Assembly (NCBI GenBank): GCA_049116335.1
Contig: JAGDYZ010000011.1
Span: 62,001-126,000 of the forward strand
Source of the DNA: CANMIH01 sp049116335
GTDB lineage: Bacteria > Pseudomonadota > Alphaproteobacteria > Rhodobacterales > Rhodobacteraceae
Reading direction: 5' to 3'
DNA length: 64,000 nucleotides
This document shows positions 9,173 to 17,794 of this stretch, one piece after another; the stretch's first letter is position 1; each line of letters begins with the position of its first letter. A program made the translations under genes and the position numbers. The notes under the pieces were generated by a model. The model ran no database searches. It saw nothing but the letters and a program-made list of their open reading frames with translations, and had not been told where the DNA came from.

Positions 9173-9538
9173 ATGACCCGATTTTTTGTATATGCCCTTT
9201 GCCTTGTGCCAATGCCTCTCTTGGCGCAGGATTTCCCCACACGAGACAGCGACACGCGGTTTCTGCCAGCGGAGCTGACCGCGCGTCTGTCTGGTAAGGT
9301 GTTGACGTATTTTGACAAAGGCAAATCCCGCTACTACGAAGATGGGCGGTACAGCTATACATTTTTCGGCGATGAACGGGAAAGCGCCGGGGGCTACTGG
9401 ACAGTGCGCGAGGACGCCGCTGTCTGTGTCGAGTTCATCACCGGGCAGACACGCTGTGACATGTTTGTTGAAAGCGGGGACCGGTTGGTTCTGGTGGACG
9501 AAAAAGGGGATCGCTATCCGGTAAAGACGGAAGAGTGA
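9173..9538 (+). CDS. Secreted hypothetical protein
   Basis: The 121-residue product has a signal peptide (MTRFFVYALCLVPMPLLAQ) and a compact polar domain rich in aromatic and acidic residues (YYEDGRYSYTFFGDERESAGGYWTV). It holds two cysteines, in VCVEF and TRCDMF, that could form a disulfide in the periplasm. I recognise no catalytic motif. It sits 42 bases after smc and 38 before a transporter. It reads like the conserved small periplasmic proteins common in Roseobacter genomes. Function is not assigned. Confidence 0.65.
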   Translation: MTRFFVYALCLVPMPLLAQDFPTRDSDTRFLPAELTARLSGKVLTYFDKGKSRYYEDGRYSYTFFGDERESAGGYWTVREDAAVCVEFITGQTRCDMFVESGDRLVLVDEKGDRYPVKTEE

Positions 9539-9576
9539 CCTTGTCCTCTCTCGTAAGACTGGCCTAGCTAGCAACT

Positions 9577-10422
9577 ATGAAACTGTTTCTCCTGACTGCC
9601 CTGACCATGGTGGCCTTCGCCGCCAATTCTGTGTTGAACCGAGCCGCGCTGAGCGGCGGCGGCGCAGATGCGCTGAGCTTCGGCACGCTGCGCCTGCTGG
9701 CCGGGGCCCTTGTTTTGGTGGCTCTTGCCTTTGCCCTGCGCAGAGAGCTTCGTCTGGGCGGCAAAGGTCGCGTTGCGGGTGTTTTAGGGCTGTTGCTCTA
9801 TATCTATGGGTTTTCGGTTGCCTATCAGGCGCTTGATGCTGGGCTTGGGGCCCTGATCCTCTTTGGAATGGTGCAGTTCACCATGTTTGCCGGTGGGCTC
9901 TGGATGGGCGAACGCCCCCCTCTGCAACGCTGGATCGGCGCGGGGGTGGCCTTTTCCGGGTTGGTCTGGCTGCTTTGGCCCGGAGAAAGCCTATCGATCA
10001 GCCTGCTCCATGCCGGGGCCATGGTTTTGGCTGGCATCGGCTGGGGTGTCTATTCTCTGGCGGGCAAGCTTGCGAAAGATCCTTTGGTGTCCACAGGAGC
10101 CAATTTTCTATTGGCGCTCCCATTGGGCTGGGCCGTTGCGCAGATTTTGCCGGTGACACCTGTCGAAATGAGCGGCGCTGGCCTTGCGCTTGCTGTGGTC
10201 AGCGGCGCAGTCACGTCCGGATTGGGATATGCACTGTGGTACCGCGTATTGCCAGAATTGCCGGGCAGCGTCGCGGCGGTTGCCCAATTGACGGTTCCAG
10301 TGATCGCTTTGGCGGGTGGTATGGTGTTTTTGGGTGAACCCGTGACACGTGATTTTGTCTATGCGGCTGTCTTGGTTCTCGGCGGCGTCGGACTGTCTTT
10401 GGTGCCGCGGAAAACAGTCTAA
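9577..10422 (+). CDS. EamA/DMT-family transporter
   Basis: Drug/metabolite transporter superfamily permease of the inner membrane, 281 residues, about ten membrane helices in two repeated EamA halves (roughly 1-130 and 145-278). The second half begins AGIGWGVYSLAGKLAKDPL and ends with VFLGEPVTRDFVYAAVLVLGGV, where the G-E-P turn is a family hallmark. The start ATG lacks a clear Shine-Dalgarno sequence. Substrates of these proteins vary (amino acids, metabolites) and cannot be read from the sequence. Confidence 0.85.
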   Translation: MKLFLLTALTMVAFAANSVLNRAALSGGGADALSFGTLRLLAGALVLVALAFALRRELRLGGKGRVAGVLGLLLYIYGFSVAYQALDAGLGALILFGMVQFTMFAGGLWMGERPPLQRWIGAGVAFSGLVWLLWPGESLSISLLHAGAMVLAGIGWGVYSLAGKLAKDPLVSTGANFLLALPLGWAVAQILPVTPVEMSGAGLALAVVSGAVTSGLGYALWYRVLPELPGSVAAVAQLTVPVIALAGGMVFLGEPVTRDFVYAAVLVLGGVGLSLVPRKTV

Positions 10423-10493
10423 GACCCGCGTATCCCCAGCGGCACCTGTTTTGAGGTCTTTTGCAGCGCGGCGACTCGGCTTATCTCAGCGCT

Positions 10494-11261
10494 ATGCGTG
10501 TTTTGATTTTTCTTCTCGTAATGTTGGGCGGGCCGGTGTCTGCGGACTGTGTTGTTTTGCTGCATGGCTTAGCGCGAACCGAAGATTCCTTTCTCCCTAT
10601 GGCCAAAGTTCTGGAAGGGTGGGGGTACCAGACCATTGTGCCGGGTTACCCGTCCACCAAACTGCCGATTGAAGATCTGACAGACCAAACCTTGCCCGGA
10701 GCGGTGGCGGCCTGCGGGGAGGCGCGCGTACATTTTGTGACCCATTCAATGGGTGGAATCCTGTTGCGGCTTTGGCTGCGGGACAATCGCCCTGACAATC
10801 TTGGACGGGTTGTGATGTTGGCGCCCCCCAATCATGGCAGCGAGATTGTCGATGAGTTGCGAGACCTTGCACCGTTTGCATGGTTCAACGGCCCTGCGGG
10901 GCTTCAGTTGGGAACCGGGCAAGACAGCCTTCCGCAACGCCTGCCACCTGTTGATTATGATCTGGGGGTTGTGGCCGGGACGAGGTCGATGAATCCGGGG
11001 TTTTCTGCCATGCTTCCGGGATTGGACGATGGCAAAGTGACGGTAGAAAGCACCCGGGTGACCGGAATGCGCGCGCATCTGATCTTGCCAGTCACGCATA
11101 CTTTCATCATGCAGTCGCCAGCAGTCATGGCACAGGTTCGGCAGTTTCTTGAAACGGGTCAGTTTCAGGCCGGTCTGGATTGGACACGGGCCTTTCCACC
11201 CGAATTTGTGGCCTGTTTGGTTGGGATCTGCCCGAAGGAGTGGCAATGGGATTGGAAATAA
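10494..11261 (+). CDS. Secreted alpha/beta-hydrolase, lipase-like
   Basis: The 255-residue product has a short signal peptide (MRVLIFLLVMLGGPVSA). The oxyanion strand CVVLLHGLAR is followed by the nucleophile elbow THSMGG (serine near residue 86) and a candidate catalytic histidine in VTHTFIM near the C-terminus. This order matches class 2 triacylglycerol lipases and related esterases. The N-terminal leader suggests export to the periplasm. Its last 16 bases overlap phnM. The substrate is not known, and the pairing with phnM looks positional rather than biochemical. Confidence 0.8.
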   Translation: MRVLIFLLVMLGGPVSADCVVLLHGLARTEDSFLPMAKVLEGWGYQTIVPGYPSTKLPIEDLTDQTLPGAVAACGEARVHFVTHSMGGILLRLWLRDNRPDNLGRVVMLAPPNHGSEIVDELRDLAPFAWFNGPAGLQLGTGQDSLPQRLPPVDYDLGVVAGTRSMNPGFSAMLPGLDDGKVTVESTRVTGMRAHLILPVTHTFIMQSPAVMAQVRQFLETGQFQAGLDWTRAFPPEFVACLVGICPKEWQWDWK

Positions 11262-12391
11262 GCCTGAGCGGTGCCCGGGTGATGCGAGCCGACGGCTGGG
11301 ATGCTGGGCCTTTGCATATGGCGGAAGGTCAGATTGTTGACGCGCCCACCGGCCGCATGATCGACCTCAGCGGGTTTGATGTTTTGCCGGGTATTGTGGA
11401 CATACATGGCGATGGATTTGAACGGCACATGGCGCCGCGTCGGGGGGCGCTGCGCGAGCGTGACGCAGGCATGGTGGCCTGTGCCGCAGAATTTGCCGCC
11501 AATGGCATCACGACAGCGACATTGGCCCAGTTCTGGAGCTGGGAAGGGGGGCTGCGGGGCCCTGAATTTGCCCGCGAGGTTTTTACCTCGGTGCAGGTGA
11601 TGCGTGACAGCGTGCCCATCGATATGCGGCTTCAACTGCGGCTTGAAACCCATTTCCTCGATGAGCTTGCGGCGGCAGAGGCGATCATTGAAGAGTTTGG
11701 CATATCCTATGTGGTCTTCAACGATCACCTGCCGCATGCGCGCTTGGCTGAGGGACGCAAACCGCCTCGACTGACGGGGCAGGCGCTGAAAAGCCGCCGA
11801 AACCCAGAGGATTATTTTAAGCTGCTGCTGGATCTGCACAGTCGGCGTGCGGAGGTACCTGCTGCGATGGATGCGCTGACGCGCCGGTTGGCGGCAAATG
11901 GGGTGACCATGGGCAGCCATGATGATCGTACCACCACGCAGCGCGCCGAGTGGCGCAGTCGTGGCGCGCGGGTGTCAGAATTTCCAGAAACACTGGAGGC
12001 CGCGCAGGCCGCGCGTGATGCCGGTGACTTCATTGTATTGGGGGCGCCAAATGTGGTGCGTGGGGCAAGCCACGCAGGTAATGCCTCGGCACAGGATCTG
12101 ATAGCGGCGGGGCTGTGTGATGCGCTGGCGTCAGATTATCACTATCCCTCTCCGGCCCGCGCGGCATGGCGCTGTGTCGAACTGGGGTTGCTGGACGATT
12201 GCGCTGCCTGGCGATTGGTGTCTGCGGGACCGGCGCGTGGGCTTGGCTTGGAAGACCGTGGCGTGCTTGAGGCAGGGCGGCGCGCAGATCTGGTTGTGAT
12301 GGAGCCCGAAACACGGCGCATTGTTGCAACAATTGCAAGTGGCCAGGTGGCCTGGATGTCAGGCGCAGTTGCGGCGCGCTTTGTCGGGTGA
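11246..12391 (+). CDS. phnM: Alpha-D-ribose 1-methylphosphonate 5-triphosphate diphosphatase (PhnM-like)
   Basis: Amidohydrolase-superfamily enzyme of C-P lyase phosphonate degradation, which releases diphosphate from the ribosyl-phosphonate triphosphate. The ATG at 11246 follows AAGGAG (11235-11240) and gives 381 residues. Metal-binding DIHGDGFERH lies near residues 51-60, and HFLDE, NDHLPH and SHDD follow at family positions; LASDYHYPSP near the C-terminus is also typical. PhnM is usually encoded with phnGHIJKL; none are here, so this is either a stand-alone paralogue or part of a dispersed pathway. Confidence 0.85.
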   Translation: MGLEISLSGARVMRADGWDAGPLHMAEGQIVDAPTGRMIDLSGFDVLPGIVDIHGDGFERHMAPRRGALRERDAGMVACAAEFAANGITTATLAQFWSWEGGLRGPEFAREVFTSVQVMRDSVPIDMRLQLRLETHFLDELAAAEAIIEEFGISYVVFNDHLPHARLAEGRKPPRLTGQALKSRRNPEDYFKLLLDLHSRRAEVPAAMDALTRRLAANGVTMGSHDDRTTTQRAEWRSRGARVSEFPETLEAAQAARDAGDFIVLGAPNVVRGASHAGNASAQDLIAAGLCDALASDYHYPSPARAAWRCVELGLLDDCAAWRLVSAGPARGLGLEDRGVLEAGRRADLVVMEPETRRIVATIASGQVAWMSGAVAARFVG

Positions 12392-12484
12392 TTTGTCCTG
12401 CCGGTGAGCCCTGTTGGGCGCGCCGGATGTTTTGCGTTCAGGCCACGCAGGCCTTGGGGGCTGTGCCCCCAAACCACAATCGGA

Positions 12485-13558
12485 TCAGTTCTGTTTAACG
12501 ATGCGGTTGACGTGACCCATCTTGCGCCCCGCTTTGATGTCAGCTTTGCCGTAAAGATGTAAGGCATTGGCAGGATCGGCCATGAGCTCGGGCAAACGGT
12601 CCATATCGAAGCCAATCAGGTTTTCCATCACCACATCAGAGTGCCGTTTGCCATCACCCAGAGGCCAGCCTGCCACCGCGCGAATGTGCTGTTCGAACTG
12701 ATCGATGGCACAGCCGTTTTGGGTCCAATGGCCTGAATTGTGAACGCGCGGTGCAATTTCATTGATGATCAACCCGGTTGGGGTGACAAAGAACTCGACA
12801 CCCAATACGCCAACATAGTTGAGCGCATTCAGTATTTTACCAGCGGCAAGAACTGCATCAGTTAAGTGGCGCGATGGCACTTTGGCAGGCAAGGTTGTGG
12901 TGTGCAAGATACCGTCCCGGTGGACGTTTTCACCGGGATCAAAGGCTGCCACACGTCCATCGATGCTGCGCGCGGCAATCACGCTGATTTCGCAGGTGAA
13001 ATTCACAAAACCTTCGAGCACCGCCGGAGCACCCTGCATATCTGCCAAAGCTGCATCGGCCTCATCCGGCGTCATTATGCGGGCCTGACCTTTGCCATCA
13101 TAGCCGAAACGACGCGTCTTCAGGATCGAAGGTGTCCCGATGGTGTCGAGGGCCTTGGAGAGGCTCTCTTTGTCCGTAACATCGGCAAATGGGGCTGTGG
13201 CCAGACCCAGATCATTGAGAAAGGTCTTCTCCGTCAGACGGTCCTGGCTGATGCGCAGAGCGTCACGGTTGGGGTGGATCGGACGCAGGGTCTCCAGCAG
13301 GTCCAGAGCTTCGGTTGGAATGTTTTCAAACTCATAGGTGATGACATCCACAGCTTCGGCGAAGGCACGTAGGGCCTCGTGGTCGTCATAGCCCGCCGTG
13401 GTAACTTGGTGCGCAACATCCGCGGCGGGCGGGGTGGCACCGGGTTCAAAGATATGGGTTTTGAAGCCAAGGCGGCTTGCGGCCACTGACAGCATCCGGC
13501 CAAGTTGGCCGCCGCCCAAAATACCGATGGTTGCACCTGGGGTGAGTGGGGTGGTCAT
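12485..13558 (-). CDS. purK: 5-(carboxyamino)imidazole ribonucleotide synthase
   Basis: ATP-grasp enzyme that carboxylates AIR with bicarbonate and ATP in purine synthesis. The product has 357 residues: N-terminal nucleotide fold with ILGGGQLGRML, central ATP-grasp with ILKTRRFGYDGKGQ and the metal ligands in VEFFVTPTGLIINEIAPRVHNSGH. It lies 75 bases downstream of purE on the same strand, the usual pair. A 21-base hairpin without a T-run (12454-12474) follows it. Confidence 0.95.
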   Translation of the reverse strand: MTTPLTPGATIGILGGGQLGRMLSVAASRLGFKTHIFEPGATPPAADVAHQVTTAGYDDHEALRAFAEAVDVITYEFENIPTEALDLLETLRPIHPNRDALRISQDRLTEKTFLNDLGLATAPFADVTDKESLSKALDTIGTPSILKTRRFGYDGKGQARIMTPDEADAALADMQGAPAVLEGFVNFTCEISVIAARSIDGRVAAFDPGENVHRDGILHTTTLPAKVPSRHLTDAVLAAGKILNALNYVGVLGVEFFVTPTGLIINEIAPRVHNSGHWTQNGCAIDQFEQHIRAVAGWPLGDGKRHSDVVMENLIGFDMDRLPELMADPANALHLYGKADIKAGRKMGHVNRIVKQN

Positions 13559-13633
13559 GGCGGGCCTCCTGATGATGCGGTTGGGCAGCCTGTGCCCGTT
13601 TCTGCGGCCCCATGCAAGGGGCCACCAAGGGGA

Positions 13634-14122
13634 TTAGTCGCGAATGGGCTCTTCAGGAATGGCGGCGGCAAGATCGCTGCGCCAAGTGTCCAGACGAACG
13701 GCGAGGTCAGGGTCTTGCAGCGCAAGAATGCCCGCTGCCATCAGACCTGCGTTCTTCGCCCCAGCCGCTCCAATGGCCATGGTGGCAACGGGAAAGCCGC
13801 GCGGCATTTGCAGGATTGAATAGAGACTATCCACGCCGGATAGCGCCTTGGTCTGGACCGGAACGCCAACCACGGGCACACGGGTTTTCGAGGCCATCAT
13901 ACCAGGAAGATGTGCCGCCCCACCAGCGCCGGCAATGATCACTTGCAGGCCGCGATCCACAGCGGTTTTGCCATAGTCCCACAACCGGTCAGGCGTGCGA
14001 TGCGCTGAGACGATCTTTGTCTCATAAGGCACACCCAGTTCGTCGAGAACATCTGCTGCTTCTTTCATGGTGGGCCAGTCGGATTGGCTGCCCATGATGA
14101 TGCCGATTTTGACTGCGGTCAT
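13634..14122 (-). CDS. purE: N5-carboxyaminoimidazole ribonucleotide mutase
   Basis: Moves the carboxyl group of N5-CAIR to give CAIR, the next step after PurK. The product has 162 residues, normal for class I PurE. MGSQSDWPTM near residue 10 carries the phosphate-binding and catalytic residues. SAHRTPDRLWDYG holds the conserved histidine, and AGGAAHLPGMMAS closes the active site. GGAGATC lies upstream of the ATG. Confidence 0.96.
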   Translation of the reverse strand: MTAVKIGIIMGSQSDWPTMKEAADVLDELGVPYETKIVSAHRTPDRLWDYGKTAVDRGLQVIIAGAGGAAHLPGMMASKTRVPVVGVPVQTKALSGVDSLYSILQMPRGFPVATMAIGAAGAKNAGLMAAGILALQDPDLAVRLDTWRSDLAAAIPEEPIRD

Positions 14123-14181
14123 CGTGATCTCCTGCCGTTTGGGAAGCGCGGACTATAGGCAGATTCGTCTTTTGGGCAATG

Positions 14182-14739
14182 CTAGGGGTGATGATCACGC
14201 GCCAGTTTCGCCAACAGGAGGACATCGTGCCACATGTCGCCCAGACAAATGGCCTCGCGTTCCACACCTTCGCGGCGGAATCCGCTACTTTCATAACAAG
14301 CCAGCGCACGTGTGTTGGTTTCAAGACAGCGCAACGAGACACGATGCAGATCCAATGTGTCAAAGGCGTAATCGAGCATCAGAGCCACAGCCCGTCGGAT
14401 CAATCCCTGATCCAGTTTTGTGGCATCCACCAGCGTCAGTTCCAGAACCGCGCGACGGTGCAGAGGATCCAAGGTGCGCAGCCGCGCCTTGCCCGCCAAA
14501 TCGCCAGCGTCTTCGATCACAAACCCATGGGCATCGTTTTGAACAGCAATGACCCAATCAAGCGCCTCTTCCCGTGTCCACTCCGGCAGCGTTGTGGGGT
14601 CGGTGCCAAACATGCGCAACAGCTGCGCATCCTGTCCCAAAACAAACCGGGCCTCAGCGTCTCCGGCGCGGGGTTTGCGCAAGCGGGTTGTGCCTTGGGT
14701 CGCAGCGGGCGGATCATCAGAGCCTGTGACAAGCCGCAT
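14182..14739 (-). CDS. GNAT-family N-acetyltransferase (RimJ/RimL type)
   Basis: The 185-residue product follows the RimJ/RimL pattern. An early part includes DAEARFVLGQDAQLLRMFG and the double-tryptophan-like WTREEALDWVIA, and a beta strand ARLRTLDPLHRRAVLELTLVD precedes the acetyl-CoA pyrophosphate loop region, DQGLIRRAVALMLDYAFD. Then comes the conserved LHRVSLRCLETNTRALACYESSGFRREG. Substrates range from ribosomal proteins to small molecules and cannot be set here. Its ATG overlaps the stop of the YdcH-like gene by one base. Confidence 0.88.
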   Translation of the reverse strand: MRLVTGSDDPPAATQGTTRLRKPRAGDAEARFVLGQDAQLLRMFGTDPTTLPEWTREEALDWVIAVQNDAHGFVIEDAGDLAGKARLRTLDPLHRRAVLELTLVDATKLDQGLIRRAVALMLDYAFDTLDLHRVSLRCLETNTRALACYESSGFRREGVEREAICLGDMWHDVLLLAKLARDHHP

Positions 14740-14963
14740 CAGGCGATGATATCCGGCAGCAGGCGGTCTTCGATCTGAGCGATCTTATCTTTGAGCTGAA
14801 GCTTTTTCTTTTTCAGCCGCTGCAGGGTGATCTGGTCAAAGGTTCCTGTGGCCTGTAGGGCGCGAATGGCATCATCGAGATCGCGGTGTTCCTGGCGAAA
14901 AACCTCGAGCTCGTAACGCAGCACATCCTCGGTTTTCATCGAGAGATCATTTTGCGCGTTCAT
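14739..14963 (-). CDS. YdcH-like (DUF465) small coiled-coil protein
   Basis: The 74-residue product is almost entirely helical and charged. The core LEVFRQEHRDLDDAIRAL and the LKKKKLQLKDKI segment match the DUF465/YdcH family, whose biochemical role is unknown. AGAAGG upstream of the ATG supports the full length rather than the internal methionine at residue 9. It is the first gene of a two-gene unit with the acetyltransferase. Confidence 0.85.
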   Translation of the reverse strand: MNAQNDLSMKTEDVLRYELEVFRQEHRDLDDAIRALQATGTFDQITLQRLKKKKLQLKDKIAQIEDRLLPDIIA

Positions 14964-15027
14964 GGCGGAACCTTCTGAAAATCTTGACGGCTTTCAGGAT
15001 AGCCTAAGTTTGACGCTGCGCAAAGCC

Positions 15028-15056
15028 CTTGCACAGCGCGCGTCTGCCACCCATAT
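15028..15056 (+). promoter_or_regulatory. RpoH-type heat-shock promoter of the Hsp20 gene
   Basis: CTTGCA at 15028-15033 and CCATAT at 15051-15056 are 17 bases apart. These fit the -35 and -10 of alphaproteobacterial RpoH promoters. They predict a transcript starting near 15063, giving a leader of about 60 bases. Confidence 0.6.
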
Positions 15057-15097
15057 TCATCTAACGGGGTCGCCGATAGGGGCCCTGTTTACTGACG

Positions 15098-15115
15098 GTC
15101 GCTTTTGCTAAGGAC
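15098..15115 (+). promoter_or_regulatory. ROSE-like RNA thermometer hairpin over the Hsp20 ribosome-binding site
   Basis: GTC-G-CTT pairs with AAGGAC around a TTGCT loop, leaving one bulged G opposite the Shine-Dalgarno AAGGA. The anti-Shine-Dalgarno strand contains UCGCU, matching the U(U/C)GCU signature of ROSE elements. The pairing is seen in the sequence; temperature sensing is inferred from the family. Confidence 0.6.
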
Positions 15116-15121
15116 GTGTCG

Positions 15122-15532
15122 ATGACCAAAATGACCCTGGGTTCTTACCCACATATGCTTGGATTTGAGCAACTGGAGCGCCTGCTGGAGCGGACCGCTA
15201 AAACCAGCGAAGGCTATCCGCCTTTTAATATCGAACAAACCTCGGATTACTCATATCGGATTTCTCTGGCTGTCGCCGGGTTCGCGCAGGATGACCTGTC
15301 GATCACCGTTGAGGACCGTCAGCTGGTAATCCGGGGCCGTCAGAGCGACGACGGATCAGAACGGGTGTTTCTGCACCGAGGCATTGCCTCACGCCAGTTC
15401 CAACGCAGCTTCGTGTTGGCGGATGGTGTCGAGGTTGGAGAGGCCATCATCGAAAATGGTCTGTTGCATGTGGATCTGACGCAAATCCGTCCTGAAACGG
15501 TGGTGCAGACGATCCAGATTAAGAAGGGGTAA
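15122..15532 (+). CDS. Small heat-shock protein Hsp20
   Basis: Alpha-crystallin-type holdase chaperone of the IbpA kind. ATG 15122 is seven bases after AAGGA and gives 136 residues; GTG 15116 is too close to the ribosome-binding site. The alpha-crystallin core runs from about PPFNIEQTSDYSYRISLAVAGF to the end. It contains DLSITVEDRQLVIRGR and the conserved A-x-x-x-N-G-L signature as IIENGLLHVDL. No long C-terminal extension is present. A DUF1150 gene follows by 4 bases, the usual partner in this lineage. Confidence 0.92.
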   Translation: MTKMTLGSYPHMLGFEQLERLLERTAKTSEGYPPFNIEQTSDYSYRISLAVAGFAQDDLSITVEDRQLVIRGRQSDDGSERVFLHRGIASRQFQRSFVLADGVEVGEAIIENGLLHVDLTQIRPETVVQTIQIKKG

Positions 15533-15536
15533 GGGT

Positions 15537-15764
15537 ATGGACACGAAGTACGATTTCGGAAAAATGCATCAGGATCGCGTGGTCTATGTTCGTCCTGTGA
15601 CGGGCAAAGATCTGCCTTTGGATGTGCGTGCTCAGGTAGGGCGCCGTGCCACTCTTTATGCGGTACACAACTCTGAAGGTGAGCGATTGGCGCTCGTGGA
15701 AGACCGCAACATGGCCTTCAGCCTTGCGCGACAGAATGATCTCGCGCCCGTGGCGGTTCACTAA
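15537..15764 (+). CDS. DUF1150-family small protein
   Basis: The 75-residue product has the pattern VVYVRPVTGKDLP, then GRRATLYAVHNSEGERLALVEDRNMAFSLARQNDLAPVAVH. This matches the DUF1150 family that commonly follows hsp20 in Rhodobacteraceae. It lies 4 bases after hsp20 and is presumably induced with it. No catalytic residues are evident and its biochemical role is unknown. Confidence 0.82.
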   Translation: MDTKYDFGKMHQDRVVYVRPVTGKDLPLDVRAQVGRRATLYAVHNSEGERLALVEDRNMAFSLARQNDLAPVAVH

Positions 15765-15769
15765 ATTAC

Positions 15770-15803
15770 AAAAAGGGTCCGGGCCGCAGAGGCGGCCGGG
15801 ACC
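15770..15803 (-). terminator. Terminator of the TonB-dependent receptor gene
   Basis: A 12-position stem with one mismatch between GGTCCGGGCCGC and GCGGCCGGGACC, followed on the minus strand by TTTTT. It lies between convergent genes. Confidence 0.75.
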
Positions 15804-15817
15804 AGCTGATTTAAGCC

Positions 15818-17794
15818 CTAGAATTCAAAATTCAGGCTGATTTTGAACGAACGTCCCGGTTCGCTGAGCGGAATGACCCCCGCATTTACAAATTCCTGAC
15901 CGTAGGTGGCGCGAGAAACGTAATCCGCGTCAAAGATATTGTTTACTTCGCCTCGGATCGTCAGGTCTTCCATTCCCTTGAACCGATATTCCGCATGGGC
16001 ATTGGCCACGGTGTAAGACGGGATTGCGGGACCGGCGCTTCCGCTATCTGGATTGTAGGTGTCTTTCTTCTCCAGATAGTGCTGAATATCGCCACCGATC
16101 CGCAGGTTCAGGTCGTCGAACTCATGTGAGGCCTGCAAAGTGATGTTCTTGCCCAGGGGCATGGTCAGATAGTTGCCAGTGTAGGAATCTGCGGTGTTAC
16201 CGTTGATCTTGGTGTCGATGTCGGCAAATCCGATCCGAGCAAAGCCAGCATCCCAGTTGTAGGCTGCACCAATTTCATACCCCGATGCTTCCAGGTCTGC
16301 GGTCAGGTTTGGGCCACCTCCCCAGCTTGGGACACGGGCGTCACGCAGATTGGTCTTGAAAAGTTTGGCATTAAAGTCCCAGGCCCCAACGGCCCCGTCG
16401 ACAGCAACAAACATGTTTTCGGCTTTGACTGGGGTGATCCCGTTGGCGTCATAGGTCCAGGTGGGTGCCAAGATGAAGTTTTCGGCCAGGATCGTGCCAC
16501 CCCAGACATTGGAGTAGCCCGCACTCAGGGTTGCAAATTCGTTGATATCATATTCGCCGGAAAGGTTGAACGAAACACCCGAATCCTTGTGACCGCTGCC
16601 GTCGCGGCCTGTGAAGGATTGGCTGTCAAAGCGCAGACCAAAAGACAGGCGCGTGGCGTCATTGGGGGTCAGCCGTGCCTGAGCAAACAGGCCCACATTG
16701 CGCAGCTTTTCCCGCCCCGAGCTGCTGCTGGCAGGGGTCGCCAGGTCGCGATAGTCCATAGATGAGCTGTCGTTGAAAAAATCGATCCCAGCTGTGATCT
16801 CGCCCTGTGCCAGTGCAAAGGTGTTCTGGACAACGCCGTTTAGGCTTTTGGACAGGCCTTGGCGGTGGGAGGTCGGTTCTGGGATGTTCAGTTCGCTTTG
16901 GCTAAAGGCCAGGCGCACTTCAGGATCCCAAAGACCCGTTGGATTTTCATGGGTCAGCGACAGAACCGTATTTTGGCGAACGAGGTCATAGGTCGCGGTC
17001 AATGGAACTGGCGGGCCAACGGTGAGCTGGCCAATGTTGCCACGGTAGGGGCGGGCTTCATCATCCTTGATACGCTCGTGCGAGAGCTCTACCCGATAGC
17101 CACCTTCGGTTTCATAGGCAAATTTCACAAGGCCGCTGGCGAAATTGGTGCCAGATCCGACAATGTCATCACCACCGCCATCCTGGCGCAGGCCGCCATC
17201 TGCCATTTTTAGGAAGCCGAGATATTCAAAGTTGCCATGGCGCCCATAGGCCATGCCGCTTTTGGAAAAGATGTCGCCATTGCTGTCATATTCCAGCTTA
17301 ACGCGGCCCCCCATGTTTGCGCCCTCGCGCAATAGGTCACCGGTGTCGACGGTTTCGTAGGACAGCGCACCGCCAAGGGCAGCGGCCCCGGCGTCCGCGG
17401 GTGCAACTCCGGGATCGACACGCACGGATTTCAGAAGTGCAGGGTCGATGTAGTTGGTGCCCATGTGGTGGAAGATCTTGTTGTTCTGGCGCGCACCATC
17501 GATGGTGATGACAAGATTGGTTTCCTCGACACCGTTGACATAGACCTTCTGCGAGATCGGCAGCGAGCTCCCAACCGCGATTGTCGGCTCGGATTTGAAC
17601 AGGTCTTGCAAATCTGCTGGGTTGTCGCGGTTCAGGTCTTCTTCGGTGACAGAGATGTCGTCTGAATTTCCGGATTTCAGTGTCAACGAGCCAAGGTAAA
17701 TGGCATTGCTTTCAAATGGCGTAACATCTTGTGCGAGAACGCTGCCCGCGCCCAGCCCGGAAATGATCGCCGCGTAACATGCAGTTTTAAACAT
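15818..17794 (-). CDS. TonB-dependent outer-membrane receptor, haem/haemoglobin type
   Basis: Ligand-gated outer-membrane channel powered by TonB. The 658-residue product has a signal peptide (to about residue 21), a plug domain with DLQDLFKSEPTIAVG and VYVNGVEETNLVITIDGARQ, and then a 22-strand-type barrel. The barrel ends in phenylalanine (SFKISLNFEF), as outer-membrane insertion requires. The plug pattern with IDGARQNN and the TonB-box-like N-terminus resemble the HmuR/haem receptor subfamily. No haem ABC transporter or hmuS is adjacent. An AT-rich upstream region contains only a half-site resembling an Irr box. Confidence 0.85.
   Translation of the reverse strand: MFKTACYAAIISGLGAGSVLAQDVTPFESNAIYLGSLTLKSGNSDDISVTEEDLNRDNPADLQDLFKSEPTIAVGSSLPISQKVYVNGVEETNLVITIDGARQNNKIFHHMGTNYIDPALLKSVRVDPGVAPADAGAAALGGALSYETVDTGDLLREGANMGGRVKLEYDSNGDIFSKSGMAYGRHGNFEYLGFLKMADGGLRQDGGGDDIVGSGTNFASGLVKFAYETEGGYRVELSHERIKDDEARPYRGNIGQLTVGPPVPLTATYDLVRQNTVLSLTHENPTGLWDPEVRLAFSQSELNIPEPTSHRQGLSKSLNGVVQNTFALAQGEITAGIDFFNDSSSMDYRDLATPASSSSGREKLRNVGLFAQARLTPNDATRLSFGLRFDSQSFTGRDGSGHKDSGVSFNLSGEYDINEFATLSAGYSNVWGGTILAENFILAPTWTYDANGITPVKAENMFVAVDGAVGAWDFNAKLFKTNLRDARVPSWGGGPNLTADLEASGYEIGAAYNWDAGFARIGFADIDTKINGNTADSYTGNYLTMPLGKNITLQASHEFDDLNLRIGGDIQHYLEKKDTYNPDSGSAGPAIPSYTVANAHAEYRFKGMEDLTIRGEVNNIFDADYVSRATYGQEFVNAGVIPLSEPGRSFKISLNFEF

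Noticed and set aside
12454..12474. Terminator of purK
   Set aside because: The stem is good but has no T-run on either strand, so I note it only as a hairpin.
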